DNA from: Betaproteobacteria bacterium Ga0074130
GTDB lineage: Bacteria; Pseudomonadota; Gammaproteobacteria; Burkholderiales; Rhodocyclaceae
DNA length: 64,000 bases
Direction: 5' to 3'
Assembly (NCBI GenBank): GCA_001464495.1
Contig: LNDZ01000032.1
Location: forward strand, 16,001 to 80,000
Positions 7,507 to 15,972 of this stretch are shown here, piece by piece. Made by a program: the position numbers and the translations under genes. Numbering within the stretch: position 1 is the stretch's first letter; each line of letters begins with the position of its first letter. A model generated the notes under the pieces. That model was not told where the DNA came from and made no database searches. It saw only the letters and a program-made list of their open reading frames with translations.

Positions 7507-8487
7507 ATGGCCAAGGCCGACCAAGTCAAGGCGCTGCTCCGTGCATATGCCATTGATGACAAGCAGAATTTTTATTCGGTGGCCCTGCAAATGGCCGCCG
7601 ATGAAGCTGTGCGCGGCCATGTCAAATTCGCGGCGGAACTACGCGATCTCGTCGATGCGGCTAAAGCCACTCGTGGCGTCGCGCCTGCACCGAGGGCCAT
7701 TCCTTTAGTCCAGCCGAAGGGTGAGCTTTCGGAGTTGCTCACCGTTCACTACCCTCATGAGCACCTGCAAACCATGGTGCTGGCCAAGGAGGTTCAGGAA
7801 AAGCTACAGCGTGTGCTGGTGGAGCAAAGGCAGCATGAGCGCCTTTCTGCGCATAGCCTTGCACCGCGTCGGAAACTCCTTTTGGTCGGACCTCCTGGAA
7901 CCGGAAAAACCATGACGGCTGCTGTTTTGGCGGGTGAGCTTCGCCTGCCGTTATTCACGGTTCGCTTTGACAGTCTGATCACGAAGTTCATGGGCGAGAG
8001 CGCGTCCAAACTCCGGTTGGTATTTGATGCGATAAAAGCAACTCGTGGCGTGTACTTCTTCGACGAGTTTGACTCTCTGGGTCTTCAGCGCGGCAGCCAA
8101 CATGATGTTGCTGAAATGCGGCGTACCCTGAACATGTTCCTGCAGTTGATCGAACGAGATGATTCGAACAGCTTGATCGTTGCAGCAACGAATCATGGTA
8201 AGGACCTCGATACAGCACTGTTCCGCCGTTTCGATGATGTCATTCGATATGCGGCTCCAGATAACACACAAATTCAATCGTTGATTCTGAGTCGTCTCGG
8301 TGCGTTTGCCAGCAATGCGTTGAACCTTGAACGGATTGCTGAGGCGGGTGTCGGCGAGTCCCATGCAGATGTGGTGAACGCCTGTAATGATGCTTTGAAA
8401 GATGCCATCATGGCTCATGAGACTTCTGTCTCCGAAGAAAGCATCATCCGACATTTGAGAGAACGCGCATCAATGAAAATTGGGTAA
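7507..8487 (+). CDS. ietA: AAA+ ATPase of an IetAS-type defence pair
   Basis: 326 residues. Start ATG 7507 is set by AAGG eight bases upstream; an in-frame GTG at 7498 overlaps that site. A helical N-terminal part (about 1-80) precedes the AAA+ core: Walker A GPPGTGKT, a pore-loop-like KFMGES, Walker B YFFDEFD, sensor-1 AATN and arginine-finger FRRFDD, then a short lid. The architecture and the subtilase gene directly downstream match IetA of IetAS, first described as a plasmid-stability pair on an Agrobacterium Ti plasmid and later listed among anti-phage systems. It presumably controls or feeds the protease. The family name rests on gene order and motifs, not on an alignment. Confidence 0.75.
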   Translation: MAKADQVKALLRAYAIDDKQNFYSVALQMAADEAVRGHVKFAAELRDLVDAAKATRGVAPAPRAIPLVQPKGELSELLTVHYPHEHLQTMVLAKEVQEKLQRVLVEQRQHERLSAHSLAPRRKLLLVGPPGTGKTMTAAVLAGELRLPLFTVRFDSLITKFMGESASKLRLVFDAIKATRGVYFFDEFDSLGLQRGSQHDVAEMRRTLNMFLQLIERDDSNSLIVAATNHGKDLDTALFRRFDDVIRYAAPDNTQIQSLILSRLGAFASNALNLERIAEAGVGESHADVVNACNDALKDAIMAHETSVSEESIIRHLRERASMKIG

Positions 8488-8512
8488 CATTTTTTCATTT
8501 GCAATCGTTACA

Positions 8513-8546
8513 ATCGATAGGACTCCTCGACGTGAGACCTATCGAT
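8513..8546 (+). promoter_or_regulatory. Inverted repeat enclosing the ietS ribosome binding region
   Basis: ATCGATAGG (8513-8521) is the exact inverse of CCTATCGAT (8538-8546), with a 16-base spacer. The right arm includes the first two bases of the protease start codon and the loop holds the only purine-rich stretch (GTGAGA). In RNA this 9-bp stem could hide the start and limit protease translation; as DNA it could be a protein site. Confidence 0.5.
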
Positions 8547-11091
8547 GCCAGATCAGTCGTTTGACCATATCTTCGCTCCCGGCTTTGTTACCTCGAGCGA
8601 CTTCAAATCTCCTCTCCAGGTTGTAAAGGGTCCCGCGCCGCCACGACCACGTCAAGCGCACGGCTCATCTTTGCTTGATCAAGTTGCCATCATCCAGGGC
8701 CAGATCGCGGCGTTGGAAGCAGCACGCCTTGCACTGGGGGTGCCTCAGCGGGCCGGTATCGCCGTCGCAATTGAGATCAAACCGAAAGGCATCCTCGACT
8801 ACAAGACCTTCGAGTGGAGGCGCGATGGCATTGAGGTGCTTAGCGTGACCGAAAGCGACGAGTCGGACTTGGTGGTCATCCATGTGCCAGATGGCAAGCT
8901 GAGTGCGCTACAAAGCCGAATTCTCGACTATCTGAACCCTGCACGGGATGTCCACAATCCGAAGAAGCCGTACGAGGCACCGAAGCCTAAGAATTCGGCA
9001 CTCATCAATGTCATCGAGAGCATACGTCGTGCGGCATTCATCGAGTTCTGGACAGATGATTCTCCTTTGCCGGAAATGGAGGAGCCTACCTGGATGCAGG
9101 TCTGGTTGCGCCAAACCGATGCGAATCCTGCAGAGACCAGAGCTCGATTTGTCGCTATTTGCAATCGGTTCGAAATCGATGTCGCGGAGGGCTACGTCCG
9201 CTTCCCCGGACGAGTCGTCGTTGCAATAACAGCAACTCGTGCTGCAATCGAAAATGCAGTTGAGCTGCTCGACATGATTGCAGAAGTACGGCGAGTCAGT
9301 CCGACGGCAGAGTTCTTCCTACGAACGTTGACGCCGCGCGAGCAAAACGAGTGGATCGAAAATCTACTGGAGCGTACGACTTACACTGCTGAGGGTGACG
9401 TTCCGTATGTAACCCTTTTCGATACCGGAGTTAATTACGGTCATCCATTGATTGGACCTGTACTTCATGCAGGCGATGCAAAAGCCTATGACGCGGCGTG
9501 GTTGGGAACCGACCACGAGGGGCACGGCACAGAAATGGCGGGGGTTGCCGTCTATGGCGATTTGACGACACATCTGGCCAGTTCCGATCCAATCGAAATC
9601 TCGCACAGACTAGAGTCCATCAAGATTCTTCCACCTCAAGGTGTGATTCCAAAAGCTCTTTGGGGATATGTCGTAGAGCAATCAACGGCGATTGCAGAGG
9701 AAGGGACTGAAGATCGCGCGCGGGTATTCGCAATGATGACGACGGCTAGTGCTAGCCCGACGGGTGCTCCTTCGGAGTGGTCGGCAACGATCGACCAACT
9801 GGCCTTTGGCCGTGAACCGATTAATTTGCATGCAGTCGTACCCGATGGCGGTGTCCGGAAACAGCGCCTGTTTGTTCTATCGGCTGGTAATGTCCAATGG
9901 AACGAGTGGCTGCACTATCCGAATGTGAATCTCGAAAGCCCAGTGCAAGACCCTGGGCAATCGTGGAATGCCCTAACAGTCGGTGCTGCTACGCATTTGG
10001 TCCACGTCGATGGTGCGCAATACCCTTCCTATGCGCCGATCGCTGCTCACGGTGGGCTATCGCCAGCAACCACAACTTCGCGGCTATGGAATCGAGGGTG
10101 GCCGTTCAAACCGGACGTCGTCGCTGAAGGTGGGAACGGTTGCATCGACTCCGGCACTATGGTGTCCGTGGGCCCCGAGTCCCTACGATTGACCACAACA
10201 AACAAGGATTTCATTCAGCGACCACTTACGGAAACTGGCGATACGAGCGCGGCGGCCGCGCATGCAGCAAGGCTATGTGCTGCCCTTAAGGCTCGTTATT
10301 CAGACTACTGGCCGGAGACGATACGCGGCTTGGTAATTCATGGAGCCGTCTATACGCCCAGAATGTTGGATGGCTTATCAGCTACGCCTAGCAAAGAGGA
10401 AAAAGAAACACTGCTTCGCACCTGTGGGTATGGCCTGATTAACGAAGATCGTTCTATTGGATCAACGACCCGCCGGCCAACCTACGTTGTGCAGAAAGAA
10501 ATCACGCCTTATCGTCGAGATGGAAGCTCGGTGAAACTGGGCAACTTGGACCTTCATGAACTGCCATGGCCATCTGACGAGTTGGCAGCGCTGCGTGAAG
10601 CAATGGTGGAGATGAAAGTTACCCTTTCGTACTTTGTCGAGCCTAATCCTAGTAGTCGTGGCTGGCAGAGCAAATTCCGATATCAGTCATTTGCTTTACG
10701 ATTTGCGGTTAAAGGTGCATCAGAGGATGTCGAGCGATTCTCAAAGCGAGTGAATCAGCTAGAGCGGGAAGAAGAGTCAAAAGAGAAGTTCGGTGATCCC
10801 GACTCAGCCGATTGGGTACTGGGTGCGCAGCTTCGGGTAAGAGGATCTGTCCACTCGGACGTATGGAGAGGGACCGCAGCCAAGCTGGCAGCGAAGTCGC
10901 AAATCGCGGTACTGCCAGTGGGCGGGTGGTGGAAGGATTGGGCAGAAGCACACCAAGGGGAGTGCCACGGTCGATATTCCCTCATCGTTTCGTTGGAAGT
11001 GGCAGAGACCGTGGACATTGATCTATACACACCTATTGCCAATGCTGTTCAGGTTGCCGTCCGCAATGTTGTCGAGGTTCCTGGAACATAG
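8545..11091 (+). CDS. ietS: Subtilisin-like serine protease of an IetAS-type pair
   Basis: 848 residues. All peptidase S8 motifs are present: Asp293 in FDTG, His327 in EGHGTEMAG, Asn449 in SAGN (oxyanion hole) and Ser568 in GDTSAAAA, so it should be active. Residues 1 to about 280 form a long N-terminal region with a coiled stretch (43-63) and a charged domain; about 200 residues after the catalytic domain are unassigned. There is no signal peptide, so it acts in the cytoplasm, unlike secreted subtilases. It follows the AAA+ gene by 57 bases and precedes DUF3800 by 25. In IetAS systems the protease is the likely effector, held in check or directed by the ATPase. Confidence 0.8.
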   Translation: MPDQSFDHIFAPGFVTSSDFKSPLQVVKGPAPPRPRQAHGSSLLDQVAIIQGQIAALEAARLALGVPQRAGIAVAIEIKPKGILDYKTFEWRRDGIEVLSVTESDESDLVVIHVPDGKLSALQSRILDYLNPARDVHNPKKPYEAPKPKNSALINVIESIRRAAFIEFWTDDSPLPEMEEPTWMQVWLRQTDANPAETRARFVAICNRFEIDVAEGYVRFPGRVVVAITATRAAIENAVELLDMIAEVRRVSPTAEFFLRTLTPREQNEWIENLLERTTYTAEGDVPYVTLFDTGVNYGHPLIGPVLHAGDAKAYDAAWLGTDHEGHGTEMAGVAVYGDLTTHLASSDPIEISHRLESIKILPPQGVIPKALWGYVVEQSTAIAEEGTEDRARVFAMMTTASASPTGAPSEWSATIDQLAFGREPINLHAVVPDGGVRKQRLFVLSAGNVQWNEWLHYPNVNLESPVQDPGQSWNALTVGAATHLVHVDGAQYPSYAPIAAHGGLSPATTTSRLWNRGWPFKPDVVAEGGNGCIDSGTMVSVGPESLRLTTTNKDFIQRPLTETGDTSAAAAHAARLCAALKARYSDYWPETIRGLVIHGAVYTPRMLDGLSATPSKEEKETLLRTCGYGLINEDRSIGSTTRRPTYVVQKEITPYRRDGSSVKLGNLDLHELPWPSDELAALREAMVEMKVTLSYFVEPNPSSRGWQSKFRYQSFALRFAVKGASEDVERFSKRVNQLEREEESKEKFGDPDSADWVLGAQLRVRGSVHSDVWRGTAAKLAAKSQIAVLPVGGWWKDWAEAHQGECHGRYSLIVSLEVAETVDIDLYTPIANAVQVAVRNVVEVPGT

Positions 11092-11116
11092 TTGATCGCA
11101 GCCACCGAAAGACGAA

Positions 11117-12259
11117 ATGTATTTCTACATTGACGAAAGTGGGCATACAGGGCCTAACCTATTCGATCCGGCCCAGCCCACGCTTTACTACGGTGTTCTA
11201 TCGGCCGCCGGCGATGTTGATGCATTGGCAGCACGACGTGTCGCGAAACTGAGAAAGAAACTCGGCGTAGAGCGTCTTCACGCGGCCGAGCTAGGCAATG
11301 GTCGATTGGCCTCTATTGCCAACGATATTCGTGCAATCCAGAAAGTCCTCCGCCTTCGTTTCGACCTTTATCGCGTCGTAAAACCAGACCACGCGATCAT
11401 CTGTTTCTTTGATCAGGTTTTTGATTCCGGTATGAATCCTGCCATCACTTGGACGGGGTATTGGACACCATTACGATTCGTCCTTCTGCTGAAACTGGCC
11501 ACATTGTTTGATGAGGGGCTAGCGAAGCTTGCTTGGGCAGCTCGAATAGAAATCAACGATGCCGTAGCCCAACAGAAATTGGTAGAGGTTTGTACTGGCT
11601 TGCTGGTCAGGGTATCGACTCTGCCAGATGCCCGTTCAAAAGAGCTCATTAGCGACACTCTGCAATGGGCGATCGATCACCCAGCGGACATCGGATACAA
11701 CGTCAACGATGAAGAAATGCGATTGCAGGTAATGCCCAATGTGGTTGGCTTTCAGTCCGTTATGCATGGTATTGCGCGGTGCGTGAAAACCTATGGGACG
11801 TTGGCTTCGAAAATTGTGGTTGATCAGCAAACCCAATTTAACAAAGCACAAAAATCCTTGGCCGTCTTTTATGCAAGCGCGCGCGATGTCCCCTGGACCT
11901 CAGGCCCCGGGCTGCCCGTAATGGATTTGACCCATATTCCGGATACTCCGATCACTGTGATGTCTAGCCATGACAGCGCGGGCCTTGAGCTTGTTGATAT
12001 CTATATCTGGATATTCAAGAGATGGTTGGAGAAAAAGGAGCTCGCACCAGAACTTCGGTTAGTGGTATTCGACCAATTTTCTATTGGAGAAACTGACGAG
12101 CTATCATTAAAGGCGCTGGCGAAGCGTTGGACGCAATGGTTTGAGGAGCTGCCGGAGCCAACGGCAGAGCAGTTCGAGTGCGGGAAAGAATTAATGGAGA
12201 TGGCTGAGCGTCGGCGGAAAGATGCGCTGGCGAACTCAGCGGGCGGCGCAGAAGAATAG
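11117..12259 (+). CDS. DUF3800 domain protein
   Basis: 380 residues. The N-terminal YFYIDESGHTG is the hallmark of DUF3800 (YxDESG), with a further conserved aspartate in KIVVDQQ and the C-terminal SAGLELVDIYIW in place of the usual QLAD-type motif. The family is thought to adopt an RNase H-like fold with acidic catalytic residues and is frequent in defence and mobile islands; activity is unproven. It lies 25 bases after the protease gene on the same strand with no terminator between, so it is probably in the same operon. It ends 20 bases before the right flanking repeat, so the whole operon lies inside the island. Confidence 0.75.
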   Translation: MYFYIDESGHTGPNLFDPAQPTLYYGVLSAAGDVDALAARRVAKLRKKLGVERLHAAELGNGRLASIANDIRAIQKVLRLRFDLYRVVKPDHAIICFFDQVFDSGMNPAITWTGYWTPLRFVLLLKLATLFDEGLAKLAWAARIEINDAVAQQKLVEVCTGLLVRVSTLPDARSKELISDTLQWAIDHPADIGYNVNDEEMRLQVMPNVVGFQSVMHGIARCVKTYGTLASKIVVDQQTQFNKAQKSLAVFYASARDVPWTSGPGLPVMDLTHIPDTPITVMSSHDSAGLELVDIYIWIFKRWLEKKELAPELRLVVFDQFSIGETDELSLKALAKRWTQWFEELPEPTAEQFECGKELMEMAERRRKDALANSAGGAEE

Positions 12260-12279
12260 TTAGCGTTATTCGATGTCGC

Positions 12280-12335
12280 TTTTGTTTGGCTGGTTTAGAT
12301 CTCAGCGGATAAGTGAGATCAGTTTCTGCAAGGCA
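12280..12335 (+). repeat. Right 56-bp direct repeat bounding the accessory island
   Basis: Second copy of the 56-bp unit at 6737-6792, same orientation, with scattered substitutions only. It keeps the GATCTCA-N9-TGAGATC motif. It ends three bases before the amt stop codon, so hflX and amt would be convergent neighbours if the island were removed. Confidence 0.75.
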
Positions 12336-12338
12336 GAC

Positions 12339-13541
12339 TCACCAGTGTGTATCGCTCTCTGCCGTTGAGCCAATCTTATGGATGCTCAGATCGGCACCGT
12401 TGAACTCTTCCTCGTGATCGAGGCGGATGCCGACAGCGCGCTTGAGGCCCGCGTAGACGATGAAGCCGCCGACAACCGCGATGGTGATGCCAAGGACGGT
12501 GCCAATCAATTGGCTGGCGAACGACACGCCGCCGAGCCCGCCGAGTGCGGTGCTGCCGAAGATGCCGGCAGCAATACCACCCCATGCACCACAGATGCCA
12601 TGCAGCGGCCATACACCCAGTACGTCATCGATCTTCCAACGATTTTGCGTGCAGGTGAACAGCTGTACAAACAGCACGCCGGCAATCGCGCCGATGGCGA
12701 GTGCGCCGAGCGGATGCACAAGATCAGAGCCAGCGCAGATGGCCACCAGCCCGGCCAGCGGGCCGTTGTGGACGAAGCCCGGATCATTGCGACCCATGAG
12801 GGTAGCGGCGAGTGTGCCGCCAACCATGGCCATCAAGGAGTTCATGGCGACCAGACCGGTAATGTTTTCCAGCTTCTGCGCGCTCATTACGTTGAAGCCG
12901 AACCAGCCGACGATCAGGATCCAGGCACCCAAGGCGAGGAATGGGATGCTTGATGGCGGGTGTGCGGCGACAGCGCCTTCCTTGGTGTAGCGGCCACGGC
13001 GTGCGCCAAGTTGCAGCACGGCTATCAGGCCAATCCAGCCACCGACAGCATGTACAACGACGGAGCCGGCAAAGTCATGGAACTCTGCACCAAAGGTGGC
13101 TTTGAGCCAGGCTTGAACGCCATAGGCCTGATTCCAGGCAATGCCTTCGAAGAAGGGGTAGACGAAACCGACGATCAAGAAGGTGGCGGCGAGCTGCGGG
13201 TTGAAGCGGGCGCGCTCGGCAATGCCGCCGGACACAATCGCTGGGATGGCGGCGGCAAAGGTGAGCAGGAAGAAAAACTTGGTCAGGTCATAGCCGTGAT
13301 TTTCTGCGAGCACGTTTGCGCCACTGAAGAAATGCACGCCGTAGGCAATACCGTAACCGATGAAGAAGTAGGCCAGCGTTGAGACGGAGAAGTCGACCAG
13401 AATCTTTACGAGCGCATTGACTTGGTTCTTCTTGCGTACCGTGCCTAGCTCCAGGAAAGCAAAGCCGGCATGCATGGCCAAGATCATGATGGCGCCGAGC
13501 AGGATAAAAAGCGTGTCGGCTGAGGTGTTGGGTTGTTCCAA
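12339..13541 (-). CDS. amt: Ammonium transporter (Amt family)
   Basis: 400 residues with eleven membrane segments, full length for Amt/MEP/Rh channels that carry ammonium across the inner membrane. Visible family features include AGFAFLELGTVRKKN, FVYPFFEGIAWN and the pore histidine segments VVVHAVGGWIG and PLHGICGAWGG. I chose TTG at 13541 because AGGAG lies 7 bases upstream; GTG at 13568 lacks such a site. No glnK is adjacent, which is less common for amt. A sigma-54 promoter and an NtrC-type palindrome lie upstream, so expression should rise under nitrogen limitation. Confidence 0.93.
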   Translation of the reverse strand: MEQPNTSADTLFILLGAIMILAMHAGFAFLELGTVRKKNQVNALVKILVDFSVSTLAYFFIGYGIAYGVHFFSGANVLAENHGYDLTKFFFLLTFAAAIPAIVSGGIAERARFNPQLAATFLIVGFVYPFFEGIAWNQAYGVQAWLKATFGAEFHDFAGSVVVHAVGGWIGLIAVLQLGARRGRYTKEGAVAAHPPSSIPFLALGAWILIVGWFGFNVMSAQKLENITGLVAMNSLMAMVGGTLAATLMGRNDPGFVHNGPLAGLVAICAGSDLVHPLGALAIGAIAGVLFVQLFTCTQNRWKIDDVLGVWPLHGICGAWGGIAAGIFGSTALGGLGGVSFASQLIGTVLGITIAVVGGFIVYAGLKRAVGIRLDHEEEFNGADLSIHKIGSTAESDTHW

Positions 13542-13595
13542 GTTGGGGCTCCTAGGCTTGTTGTGCACGGATATGGTGAGCCGGCGACAAGGCAG

Positions 13596-13611
13596 AGCAA
13601 CATTTGTTCCA
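13596..13611 (-). promoter_or_regulatory. Sigma-54 promoter of amt
   Basis: Read on the minus strand this is TGGAACAAATGTTGCT. It keeps the GG and GC dinucleotides 10 bases apart and the TTGCT -12 element of the sigma-54 consensus. The predicted start of transcription is about 44 bases before the chosen TTG codon. Confidence 0.65.
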
Positions 13612-13695
13612 ACTTGGTGCTTATAGTTAAATCAATGGCTTATTGCGCACGTATTGGATTTTACGCCCGGTATGGGTGCGTTGTTCTTGTGTATA

Positions 13696-13712
13696 CGCAC
13701 CATAAAGGTGCT
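13696..13712. promoter_or_regulatory. NtrC-type binding site upstream of amt
   Basis: Perfect palindrome GCACC-ATAAA-GGTGC, matching the NtrC consensus TGCACC-N5-GGTGCA except for the outer bases. Its centre is about 119 bases upstream of the predicted amt transcription start, a normal enhancer distance. Confidence 0.6.
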
Positions 13713-13717
13713 AAAGC

Positions 13718-14968
13718 CTAGTTCTGGGGCGCTGTTTTGGCCCCGGCTGGCGTGTGCTCGCGGGGCAATAGCACCCACATGCGGCCGCTCTGTTTCATCT
13801 TGCCCGCTTGATTGCCAGCCGCGGTGCCTGAGCCCCAGTAGAAGTCGGCACGGACTGGCCCGCGGATGGCACCGCCGGTGTCTTGCGCCAGCATCAGTCG
13901 CTGCAGGGTTTGCTCGCTGTTAGGGAGCGTTGTGCTGAGCCACACGGGGGACCCCAGCGGCGTGTGGCGCGGATCGATGGCGATACTTCGTTCAGGTGTC
14001 AGCGGTAGGCCCATAGCGCCTTGCGGGCCGCTGCCCTCGGCCTTGAGCTCGCGGAAGAAGACCACGCTGGGGTTGGTGTTCAGCAGCTCCTGCAAGCGCT
14101 TGGGGTTGGCGCGCGCCCATTGCTTGATGCCTTGCATGGAGGCTTGCTCAGCCTTGAGCTCACCTTTGTCGATCAGCCAGCGGCCAATGGAGCGATAGGG
14201 GTGGCCGTTCTGGTCAGCATAGTTGAGGCGGGTGCGGCTGCCATCCTCAAGCTCGATCTGCCCCGAGCCTTGAATCTGCATGAAGAAAAAGTCGATCGGG
14301 TCGTCAACCCAGAGCAGTGGCTTGCGGCGGCTTTCCTGTTGCGCCCAATCGGCACGTGCGTAGTAGGGGATGAGTTTGCGGCCTTCTAGGCGGCCGCGCA
14401 GGCGCATGTGTTTGAGCTCAGGGTAAAGATCACCAAGATCCACCACGATCAGATCGTCAGGCACGCCGAAAACCGGCGTGTTGAAGGTGGCGCTGCGTGT
14501 GCGGCTGCCTTGCAGAATGGGTTCGTAATAGCCAGTGACCAGCCCGTCGCGGGCGCCATCCGGGTTCACCAGTTGCCAGGGGCGCAACTGCACCTCAAAC
14601 CAAGTGCGCAGGGCGTTGCTGTCTGGGTTGCTCTCAGCGAGTGAGCGTGCACTGCTACAGGTGTTGCGCCACAGTGCCTGCCGTTGCAGGCTCGTGCATT
14701 GGCTGACAAAGGCCTGAAACGATGGCAGTAGATCGTCGCCAGACCAGTTGGGCAGGTCGCTGTATTGGGCTGCTTGCAGTGGCGGCTCAGCCGGTTTGGG
14801 CGGTTCAGCGTCCTTGCAAGGTGTGCAGGTGCTTGTACCCGTGGTGCTCACTGCGTTGTTACTGGTCGGCTTGAGCGGGAGTTGAGTGCAGCCAGCGAGC
14901 AGTAAGGGGGCTGCAAAGAGGGCTGCAAACAGGGGCTTGAGTGACAATGTCGAGAGTGTGTGTGGCAT
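13718..14968 (-). CDS. mltA: Membrane-bound lytic murein transglycosylase A
   Basis: 416 residues, full length. The signal ends in the lipobox LLAGC (Cys27), so it is an outer-membrane lipoprotein. MltA cleaves the glycan of peptidoglycan to form 1,6-anhydro ends. Visible family segments are TGYYEPILQGSRTR, MQIQGSGQI and the C-terminal 3D domain AQDTGGAIRGPVRADFYWGSG, whose aspartates are catalytic. The linker after the lipobox is rich in Thr/Pro. Divergent from the DUF815 ATPase; its end abuts the amt control region. Confidence 0.93.
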   Translation of the reverse strand: MPHTLSTLSLKPLFAALFAAPLLLAGCTQLPLKPTSNNAVSTTGTSTCTPCKDAEPPKPAEPPLQAAQYSDLPNWSGDDLLPSFQAFVSQCTSLQRQALWRNTCSSARSLAESNPDSNALRTWFEVQLRPWQLVNPDGARDGLVTGYYEPILQGSRTRSATFNTPVFGVPDDLIVVDLGDLYPELKHMRLRGRLEGRKLIPYYARADWAQQESRRKPLLWVDDPIDFFFMQIQGSGQIELEDGSRTRLNYADQNGHPYRSIGRWLIDKGELKAEQASMQGIKQWARANPKRLQELLNTNPSVVFFRELKAEGSGPQGAMGLPLTPERSIAIDPRHTPLGSPVWLSTTLPNSEQTLQRLMLAQDTGGAIRGPVRADFYWGSGTAAGNQAGKMKQSGRMWVLLPREHTPAGAKTAPQN

Positions 14969-15090
14969 GCGGTTCTGCTAAAGTCCGGGCAGTGCGTAAT
15001 TGAGATAAGCGCGTTATTGCGCAAATTCGAATCGCGCAAGATTATCAGAACAAGACATTTCCTTTCCCGCAGAGTTCAATCCCTATTGCC

Positions 15091-15972
15091 ATGAGTGCCT
15101 TGCCGCCCGAGCTCCTCCGCTTTCTTGAACGCGCCGATACTGTGTTGGCACGCGTCGAGTCTTTGTTGCCACCCGCGCCGCGCCCGATCAATTGGGAGGC
15201 GCAGGCCTATCGCTGGCGGCGCAAGCAGGGACATGGGCAGTTAGAGGCCGTGCTGCATCCGCATCACATTCGCGCTGAGGATTTATGTGGCGTGGAGGAT
15301 CAGCTCTCGCGCATCGATCAGAACACGCGTCAGTTTGTCGCGGGCCGTAGTGCCAACAATGTCCTGCTCACGGGTGCTCGCGGCACCGGCAAGTCGTCGC
15401 TGGTCAAGGCCATGCTGCAACGCTATGCGCCACAAGGGCTGCGCCTGATTGAGGTCGACAAGGAAGACTTGGTTGCCCTGCCAGATATCGTGGACCTTTT
15501 GGCCGGGCGCAGCGAGCGCTACATCATTTTCAGCGACGATTTGTCGTTTGAGTCGGGCGAGCCCGGCTATAAGGCATTGAAGAGCATTCTGGATGGTTCG
15601 ATTGCGGGCACACCAGACAATGTGCTGATCTATGCGACATCCAATCGTCGTCATCTCATGCCTGAGTACATGAGTGAGAATCTGGAAACCAAAACAGTGG
15701 ATGGCGAGATTCGCCCCGGTGAAACGATTGAAGAAAAAGTGTCGTTGTCGGAGCGTTTTGGGTTGTGGATTTCTTTCTATCCCTTCGATCAGGATGCCTA
15801 CTTGGAAATCTGTGCGCACTGGCTGGCGGAGTTTGGGCTGAGTGCAGCGCAGATTGCGGCGGCGCGTGCAGATGCATTGCAATGGTCCTTGCTGCGTGGC
15901 GCGCGTAGTGGCCGTGTTGCCTGGCAGTTTGCGCGCGACTACGCTGGCCGTCACGAAGGTAGGGGGCAATGA
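15091..15972 (+). CDS. DUF815 family AAA ATPase
   Basis: 293 residues. Walker A GARGTGKS lies at 95-102; IIFSDDLSFE serves as Walker B and ATSNRRHL as sensor-1, typical of DUF815 ATPases. Their role is unproven. The stop overlaps the start of the Nudix-ThiE fusion by 4 bases, a pairing I infer to be one operon. The start ATG 15091 has no strong ribosome binding site. Confidence 0.85.
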   Translation: MSALPPELLRFLERADTVLARVESLLPPAPRPINWEAQAYRWRRKQGHGQLEAVLHPHHIRAEDLCGVEDQLSRIDQNTRQFVAGRSANNVLLTGARGTGKSSLVKAMLQRYAPQGLRLIEVDKEDLVALPDIVDLLAGRSERYIIFSDDLSFESGEPGYKALKSILDGSIAGTPDNVLIYATSNRRHLMPEYMSENLETKTVDGEIRPGETIEEKVSLSERFGLWISFYPFDQDAYLEICAHWLAEFGLSAAQIAAARADALQWSLLRGARSGRVAWQFARDYAGRHEGRGQ

